This document shows positions 57,663 to 64,000 of a stretch of DNA of 64,000 nucleotides, piece after piece. The stretch comes from Cliona cf. orientalis (taxonomy: Eukaryota > Porifera > Demospongiae > Clionaida > Clionaidae), in the NCBI GenBank assembly GCA_963930775.1, contig OZ005693.1, forward strand, positions 9,236,006 through 9,300,005. Direction: 5' to 3'. Under the pieces are notes generated by a model. That model made no database searches and was not told where the DNA came from. It was given only the letters and a program-made list of their open reading frames with translations. A program made the position numbers and the translations under genes. Numbering within the stretch: position 1 is the first letter of the stretch; every line of letters begins with the position of its first letter.

Positions 57663-58050
57663 TACCGTAGACTCTGGTTAATAAGCGCATGCGCTTATAG
57701 CGATAAACGGAATGACAGTATGCGCTTAATAAAGGATATGCGCTTATATGGCACATAACCACGCCCACCACTAGCGCTCGATCGAGCACTTGAACGTTTA
57801 CAGATGCCGCTCAAGATGACGAGTGCTGGAGATTTGTCGATCTTCTTGCATGATAACTTTAATATTTGTGGCCATCGTTTCTCCAAAGATAGCTGGACTC
57901 CAAATACTTTCCAGCCGGTCAAGGTCCAGGTTCACGCCTATTAAGCGCATGCGCTTAATAAACAATAGCTTATGACAAGAAGAGGGCATGCGCTTAATAA
58001 ATAATGTGCGCTTAATAGCGAGGTGCGCTTAATAACCAGAGTTTACGGTA
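57663..58050. mobile_element. DNA-transposon-derived element with TACCGTAGACTCTGG ends
   Basis: The left end (TACCGTAGACTCTGGTTAAT) and right end (complement of ATAACCAGAGTTTACGGTA) are inverted repeats of ~25 bp. Between them a subterminal motif of the TGCGCTTAATA kind occurs about eight times in both halves. The ~180-bp interior has a short open stretch on the - strand without a recognisable domain. The form fits a Tc1/mariner-pogo type non-autonomous element, but the class is a guess. Confidence 0.55.
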
Positions 58051-58138
58051 CATTTAAATCTGCTGAGCATGACACCACACAATATAATACACCCATGCAG
58101 TACATGCAATCTTTTATCATATTTAACGCTCGGCGCGC

Positions 58139-58657
58139 ATGCGCACGAGGGTTACGGTAGTCTGTTTGTTTGTTTGTTACCAGTCTACTGCCTGCTTAAG
58201 ACATTTATGCAACAAAATGAACATACCAGCCAATTTTTCGCCGAACTCCAAAGGTTTTCAACTAAGGGATTTCGCTAAAAAGCTTTCTCTCACGACTTAT
58301 AGCTTATTCTTCATTTTTAGCATAGCGAAGTCAGCCATTTTTCATTCCCAGTACCGTAAACTAGGGTTAAATCCCCTCCGTATACTACTTGTGGTAATGT
58401 CTATAGCTAACCATATATGGCTACAGGATACAGTTCATAGGCCAGGCTCTATAGGGCAAACTCAATTGCGCAATCCGTACCTGCCACGTGGCAGTGCTCC
58501 TGCAGTGTCTAATAAATGCTCACCGTTCATAGGAGGGGCTGTGCGCAATCCGTACCTGCCACGTGGCAGTGCTCCTGCAGTGTCTAATAAATGCTCACCG
58601 TTCATAGGAGGGGCTGTGGCCCGCGAGACTAATGTAAACCTGGGTTTGAGACTATAG
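58139..58657 (+). CDS. Unrecognised open reading frame with an in-frame 25-residue duplication (doubtful)
   Basis: A 172-codon open stretch. Its second half contains two exact 25-residue units (RNPYLPRGSAPAVSNKCSPF-IGGAV). No domain, signal peptide or homologue is recognised, and it lies in a segment rich in repeats, so it may be non-coding repeat sequence. Confidence 0.2.
   Translation: MRTRVTVVCLFVCYQSTACLRHLCNKMNIPANFSPNSKGFQLRDFAKKLSLTTYSLFFIFSIAKSAIFHSQYRKLGLNPLRILLVVMSIANHIWLQDTVHRPGSIGQTQLRNPYLPRGSAPAVSNKCSPFIGGAVRNPYLPRGSAPAVSNKCSPFIGGAVARETNVNLGLRL
58467..58616. repeat. Exact 75-bp tandem duplication
   Basis: 58467-58541 and 58542-58616 (TGCGCAATCCGTACCTGCC...GGAGGGGC) appear identical. 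It contains a CCACGTGG palindrome in each unit. Perfect identity implies a recent event. Confidence 0.85.
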
Positions 58658-59082
58658 GTCATAGCTTATGGTCTCATCTTAGAATTGAGTGAGTTGCATA
58701 CATATAGTCACCATCCTGTCATAGCTTTATAGTGGATGAGGCCAATCTTGGTTGTACGTGTATCTTTATATGATAGTAGCTATCCAGTGCAGTCTACATG
58801 AGTCTAGCAGCCTGGCCAGTATTGCTGTTTTAAATTATTGTGTTAGCTGCTTAGTATTTCAGAGCCACATAGCTACTGCATCAGCACAATTATTGTAGCA
58901 CCACAACAATAGCCAAATTATCGTATTCATCATAAAACTACTAGTATATTTACCACCAAATTATCCTGACTTGTAATCTTAGCAACATATCTACCATCAA
59001 CGTTTACTGTTAGCTAAACGCTGCATTTGCGCCAAGCGTTCTGCACTTTAGTGTTCTTGTATACCAAGCATTTATAACTCAC

Positions 59083-60957
59083 AGCGTGTAAGCTGTTCCT
59101 GAGGTTGCCCATGACGTGGCTCAGTTCAGCTGCCACTGTCTGAGCTCGCTTCTCCATCTCAATCACCACTCCAGGATCAATCTAGAAAGTTAGAATCCAT
59201 ATTAAATTAGATAGATAAGATTCGCTGATTGCATATTATACAGAGAGAAGCACTATTTTTTTGGACGTAAAGGCTTTCCTACTGCATTCAGAATTTACAG
59301 AAATATTGGCAGAAACATATACGAAATTTGAATAATAAAATGCTAGGCCCCTTGCAACGGTGGGAGAAACTTGACCATAACATTATTCTATATATTAAAC
59401 TTACGGTTAAATATCCTGCACCAAGTTGTTTCTCTCGACCTGTACATACATAACATTATATGTATACTTTAAATTTGGCCATTCAGTACGGGATTGCAGC
59501 AATAGTACACACACAATTTTTGCAGAATTTTGATTAAGCAATTGCTCGGGCAGACTGTCAAACCACTCTCTATATGGTATAGGTACATATACATGTACGG
59601 TAGCCTAGGGTACATGCATGTAAACAAGCAACAAACGAGTGACTCGAACTGCATGGGGTTTCAAGAGGTGTCACTTTAGTTACCATCGTCAGGGGAGAGT
59701 GGTGTCTCGGGAGGTTCGCTGCTAGCCTCAATGTCTGGAAATGCCTCCAGCACATCCTCTGCCACCTCATCTGCTGGCTTCATCAGGTCCCTACATGGTA
59801 TACACCATGCAAGCATTGATGAGTTTTATGAAATGGTGGACACTGTGTAATAGTTATGTGGTACAAAGAATTTGGCAGCAGTCACAAACTTATAATCTAC
59901 ATGTATATATGCCATTATGTTCATGCTATACATGTGTGTTCTAAAACTTCGTGCTTTAAAGCTTTAACATTAATTCTTGGCCGTACCTGTTGTGCTTTAT
60001 GTTAGGTGAACTGGCATAGAGCAGTCCCAGTGACTCAAAAGCAGGGCCTTTGACTTTCCCCGACTTTTCTCCTTCAGCATCAGATGACTCTCTCTCCATC
60101 GCTACCTCACTTCCACCCCTCGCCTCACCCTCAGTCTCTCGCTGACCTCCTTCATGATCACTTCCTCCTCCTGTCGCTTCTTGGCTACCATCGGCAGACA
60201 TTTGTGCTGACTCAGCACTCTCCTCGGGTTGAGTTGCAGCACTAACTATCTCTACTCTCACAGGCGATAAAGAGCTTTGGTTTCCGTCTTCCAACTGAAC
60301 AGTTTGGGCATCCTCAATTGTTGCTGGAGCAGTATCACTAGAATCAATTATACTAGGACCAGTGGCTTGTGGACTTGTGGTAGTTGCTTGTTGTACATGT
60401 ATATCATCTTGTGGACTCGTGGACGTGGTAACATTCTGTTCAACGTGCGGCTGCTGGGTATCCGAATGTTGATCACTACTGGTCGTAGTTGGGTAGTTGA
60501 CCATGACAAATTCCTTATCAACGCTATCAATCGAATGTTGCTGTTCACCAGAGCTATCCCCAACTGCTTTGCTCATCCCACCACCATCATGCTCTTCTAC
60601 TGAAGCCAATCCTTCCCCACTGCCTTTCTGTTCGACATCTTCAGCCGTGCCCTCAGTTTCTCTATCTTGAATAGCGCTCACTGCCTCTGCTGGTGACTGT
60701 CGTTGATCAATGCTTGGTTCTTCCGAAGCTTCGTAGAACTGATCCTCGGGATCGGATCCTGACGATAAAGATTCCAATTCCGGAGTTAGTAAGGAGTCAA
60801 TTACTACAATCTGTTCAGTGGTGGCAACACTACCTGGATTTGTAGTTTGAGTTTCAGGGATCATTGATTCCGCTGTCTGAGACTGTGGTATTGCTGCCGA
60901 ATCTTGAGAAACTTCAGGCTCAGTGATATTACCTTCCATGCTGTTGGATTCTTGCAA
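59083..60957 (-). CDS. BORCS6: BORCS6-like (lyspersin/BORC subunit), unit 2, 5' exons only
   Basis: Exons on the - strand: 60957-59987, 59790-59684, 59439-59405, 59181-59083. Exon lengths (971, 107, 35, 99) are the same as in unit 1, with small compensating indels and substitutions in the acidic region (for example STADPM against QTAESM, and TCSSGEQQ against SSGEQQ). All splice sites and the frame are kept in both. As in unit 1, the exon completing the helical BORCS6 domain was not found downstream, even though 1.8 kb more sequence is present here. Retention of the frame in two copies argues for function or for recent duplication. Confidence 0.6.
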
Positions 60958-62247
60958 TGATATGGGAGACTGCTGCTGAAAACTGCTGTTCTGTTTTTGT
61001 TAGTGGACCCAACTGCACCTCTCTTGGTCAGAATGAGCCTGGTGTGGCTGGGTGGAGCTAGTGGTAAAAGAGATAATTTTTGGATCACTTTCAGACTAGA
61101 TGCACAACAAATTTAATATTAGTTGAGATATTAAGCTATAGATATGTACAGTTACTGAGGCAGACGTCCTACAGTGGACTTACGCTCGTCACGATTGATA
61201 TCCCTCTCGCGTGCGCGCTATTTAGAATATCCAGCCACACCCCCTTATAATATTTGCACAGTGCATACTGCGCATGCTCACAACGTTCACTAGAGTAGCT
61301 GCTGCAGTTATGAGTCACTTAAACAGTGATAGATCACGTGTAGGTAATTAGGGGGTTATTATTGTGGTTGCATTTTTTAAGGACTTTCCCAACGTGTCTA
61401 TTGCATGGGTTGCGAACGATGTCGCATGTAGAAAAAATCATGATTTTTTAAAAATTATTTTGTCAGCCATATTACTGAATGTATTATGGGTTGCCTGCTG
61501 GTATTATGAGTCACTACCTTAACTGGTATGTAAATCAGCAGTCACAAGATTCTTTCAAGTGATTGTATGTCCATGGCAGCCATCTAGATGTGAGGCATGG
61601 TGTGAACACAAACTAATGGCACTTAATTAGATGGGCTAAGAATGATACATTTTGCTTAGGTAGGACAGCAAAAATGGAAATTCCTTCTTTTTATAAATTC
61701 AACACAAAGCATGTGTAAACTCACATGAAAATACATCAAGTAGCGGAGACAGAATATAGATCTTGTAAGGTACAGTTTAGTGACCCAACAATTGGACGCA
61801 GCTTCCATATTTGTTAGTATGGATGACCCATAATACATGCTGACTCATAATAGAAGCATCTACTCTACTGTGACAAGAGTAAAATCTATTGACTGTGAGT
61901 AAACTGCTATCTACCTTTGAGAAACTCAAGGTTTGTGAAGTTGTGTAGATAGCTACCTACATCCATAATGAAAACTAAAATATCATTGTGTTATGATACT
62001 AACGATAGCGGTGTAATCTGTGTCAGCTATTACTATGCATAATGATGTTAATTATTATATTTGCTGATAGATCTAACAGCATACAGTTTAACAGATAAGT
62101 ATACTAAACAGTAAACTATTATAAGGCAATATTATTATGATTGTGTGAAATAGTACTCCAGTCTGGAGTATAGCTACAATCAAAATTCGTTCTGATAGGC
62201 CAGGGAATCATAATGTCATGCATGTAGGCTACTGTTAAACAGAAGCT
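60958..62247. promoter_or_regulatory. Head-to-head spacer between BORCS6-like gene and POT-1', unit 2
   Basis: Homologous to 12534-13707 throughout, with extra segments near 61390-61420 and 61550-61640. No coding sequence. The shared core around 61180-61290 is the best place to look for the two promoters. Confidence 0.5.
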
Positions 62248-64000
62248 ATGAATCGGCTGCCTACTGAATCAAGTCGTCTACTACGTCAACGGGCTATCAA
62301 TGAACCATCACCATCACAAGGTCAGCAAGAGAATCCATGTTCTTGTAAGCACCTCTGCCTTCCATCAAAGCCAGCCATCCTCATTATCTTCTGGACAGCT
62401 GTTGTGGGAGCTGTGTATAATCTAGTTCTCTTGTTGGCAGTAGTTATTGTTGATACAAATCCATTATTTTCTTATGATATTAGCACATCAGCTAATGAAT
62501 GCTTACCCTATGTCACACTGGCATTCATCTCTCTTTTTTATCCCTTGAGTGGGTTTATTGCTGATGTTTGCTGTGGACGATTGAAAGTGGTTGCAGTGAG
62601 TCTGTGCTTCATACTTACTTTTGTATTGCTATCATGCTTCTCTACCATTGTAGTGCTCACAGGAAGTTCACATTCACTATCTTCCGACATGATCTTTAAA
62701 TTTCACGAAACCAAAGAAATAACTGCTTTCACTCTGATTCTAGTATCATTAATCATATTTTTCATTGGATTGGCAGGCTATCAGGCAAACGTGATTCAGC
62801 TTGGATTGGACCAACTCTTTGAAGCGCCCAGCCAATACCTAAGCCTCTTTATACTCTATGCTTCGTGGGCATTCACATTAGGATCCATTCCAGTAGCTGT
62901 ATTTATTCCCTTACTATTATGTAATAATCTTAAGCATATCATTGCAACTAGAGCACTCATACTATCTCCTTTTGTTATTGGTGCTTTCCTGATTTTATTG
63001 CTAATCATCAGTTGGTGGAAGCGCCATTGCTTCTACACAGATAGATCTAGTAGGCTGAAAAACCCATACACAATTGTCTTCAAGGTAATCAGTTTTGCCA
63101 GGAAACACAAGCATCCCCTTAGACCAAGTGCTTTCACCTACTGCGACAACTACATACCATCCAGAATCGATTTTGCTAAGGAAAGATATGGGGGTCCTTT
63201 TACAACGGAACAAGTGGAAAATGTCAAGACCTTCCTGCGAATTCTGCTCATTTTATTCTCAATTGGACCTGTGTTTACATTAGAAGTTCCAGCATCATAT
63301 TTTATCTTTCCTATATTTGGTTTCCACGCCTTACAACGCAGCCAACATAATATGAATGGAGAGTTTTGCACAGGACATCATATAGTGGTAGGCACTGGTA
63401 CAATCATGATTCTGTCAATGCTAGTACTGTTTCCCGTTTATATGAGCATCACTTGCTCCATATTTCGCAAGAAAATGCAAAAAATATTCCAGAGGATGTT
63501 GACTGGTACGGTTTTATGTCTTGCTGGTGTGGCTAGCTTGCTTATCATTGACACAATCGGACACTCATTGAACCAAAACAACATTGAGTCTGATCATTCT
63601 CAGTGTGCTTTTCAGTTCTACATGGTGAATGGCACATTACAGTATCCTGCACTCGACATGCACTGGTCAGTGCTTATTCCCCCATCATTATGTCTCGGAG
63701 TTGGTCCCCTCATTATAATGACGGCGACTTTGGAGTTCATCTCAGCTCAGAGCCCTCAATTAATGAAAGGTTTTCTCATTGGACTCTTCTTCGCCATCAG
63801 AGGTCTCTTTCAGCTCCTAAATTCTCTCATCATTTTTCCTCTTTCCCTTAAGCATCCATGGGCCAGTGGAGAGATGTTAGAGAACCCTCCAGTCACTAAC
63901 TGTGGCTTTGTCTACCTTCTCTTTACCTGTGTGGTTGGGTTGACTGGTCTCATACTGTTCTCAGTGGCAGCTAAACAGTACAAATACAGACAACGAGATG
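62248..64000 (+). CDS. POT-1': POT/SLC15-like transporter, intact to window edge (partial)
   Basis: The frame is open for 584 codons from the conserved start to the edge, running into SVAAKQYKYRQRD, so only ~25-30 C-terminal residues are missing. It lacks both 4-nt insertions and the retro-insert that break POT-1, so it shows the original form of this subgroup: MNRLPTESSRLLRQ (acidic dileucine kept), GFIADVCCGRLK, YQANVIQLGLDQLFEA and IDFAKERYGGPFTTEQVENV. The subgroup differs from POT-2 to POT-7 along its whole length. Confidence 0.8.
   Translation, partial: MNRLPTESSRLLRQRAINEPSPSQGQQENPCSCKHLCLPSKPAILIIFWTAVVGAVYNLVLLLAVVIVDTNPLFSYDISTSANECLPYVTLAFISLFYPLSGFIADVCCGRLKVVAVSLCFILTFVLLSCFSTIVVLTGSSHSLSSDMIFKFHETKEITAFTLILVSLIIFFIGLAGYQANVIQLGLDQLFEAPSQYLSLFILYASWAFTLGSIPVAVFIPLLLCNNLKHIIATRALILSPFVIGAFLILLLIISWWKRHCFYTDRSSRLKNPYTIVFKVISFARKHKHPLRPSAFTYCDNYIPSRIDFAKERYGGPFTTEQVENVKTFLRILLILFSIGPVFTLEVPASYFIFPIFGFHALQRSQHNMNGEFCTGHHIVVGTGTIMILSMLVLFPVYMSITCSIFRKKMQKIFQRMLTGTVLCLAGVASLLIIDTIGHSLNQNNIESDHSQCAFQFYMVNGTLQYPALDMHWSVLIPPSLCLGVGPLIIMTATLEFISAQSPQLMKGFLIGLFFAIRGLFQLLNSLIIFPLSLKHPWASGEMLENPPVTNCGFVYLLFTCVVGLTGLILFSVAAKQYKYRQRD

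Larger units (their letters stand above)
57247..59053. other. 1.8-kb segment present only in unit 2
   Basis: In unit 1 the FL-A5 3' flank (CTGTAGTATCAAGA) passes almost directly to AAGCATTTATAACTCAC at the BORCS6 exon 4 donor. Here ~1.8 kb lies between. It contains the element at 57663-58050 and the repeat at 58467-58616. No BORCS6 terminal exon was recognised in it. Confidence 0.6.

Noticed and set aside
58139..58657. A strong new gene with a repeated domain
   Set aside because: No start context, domain or homologue is seen and the segment is repeat-rich; kept only as a doubtful open frame.
1..64000. Bacterial or viral origin of the window
   Set aside because: Spliced genes with GT-AG introns, TATA boxes and AATAAA signals, metazoan gene families, and no operons, Shine-Dalgarno sites or viral genes.

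Overview
The window is eukaryotic, AT-rich animal DNA with short spliced introns, secreted coiled-coil proteins, polytopic transporters and a metazoan-type lysosomal adaptor gene. Compact genes, introns of about 60-200 bp, many MITE-like inserts and these gene families together suggest a sponge, most likely a demosponge. That placement is inference from style and gene content, not from a species match.

Layout. (1) 1-10515, + strand: an array of secreted proteins with a signal peptide, a coiled coil and a cysteine-rich fibrinogen-like domain. It holds one 3' partial copy, four intact four-exon copies (FL-A1, A2, A4, A5) and one broken copy (A3). (2) 10662-12533, - strand: four 5' exons of a BORCS6-like (lyspersin/BORC subunit) gene. 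(3) 13708-35059, + strand: an array of POT/SLC15-like 12-TM transporters with intronless coding regions. Three copies are intact (POT-2, 3, 7), three are frameshifted full-length copies (POT-1, 5, 6), and the rest are N- or C-terminal fragments and tail repeats. (4) 35677-57132, + strand: a second fibrinogen-like array with six intact copies (B4, B6-B10) and five broken ones. (5) 59083-60957, - strand: a second BORCS6-like copy. (6) 62248-64000, + strand: the first member of a second POT array, intact up to the window edge.

Regions 1-3 and 4-6 have the same order and orientation and align closely at the BORCS6/first-POT core, so the window holds two head-to-tail units of a segmental duplication. 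An unmerged haplotype in the assembly is an alternative. Within each array, copies are mosaic, with deletion and recombination scars.

The most interesting system is the fibrinogen-like array. Each copy encodes a secreted chain of about 380-392 residues with two cysteines near a heptad region, which suggests disulfide-linked oligomers. The C-terminal domain is almost invariant except in two or three short loops, which differ in sequence and length from copy to copy. Together with TATA and TGACGTCA promoter elements and two leader/promoter subtypes, this resembles a rapidly evolving secreted recognition repertoire (immune lectin or self/non-self). No function has been shown. The POT proteins carry an N-terminal acidic dileucine motif typical of endolysosomal sorting and lack the canonical ExxER motif of proton-coupled peptide transporters.
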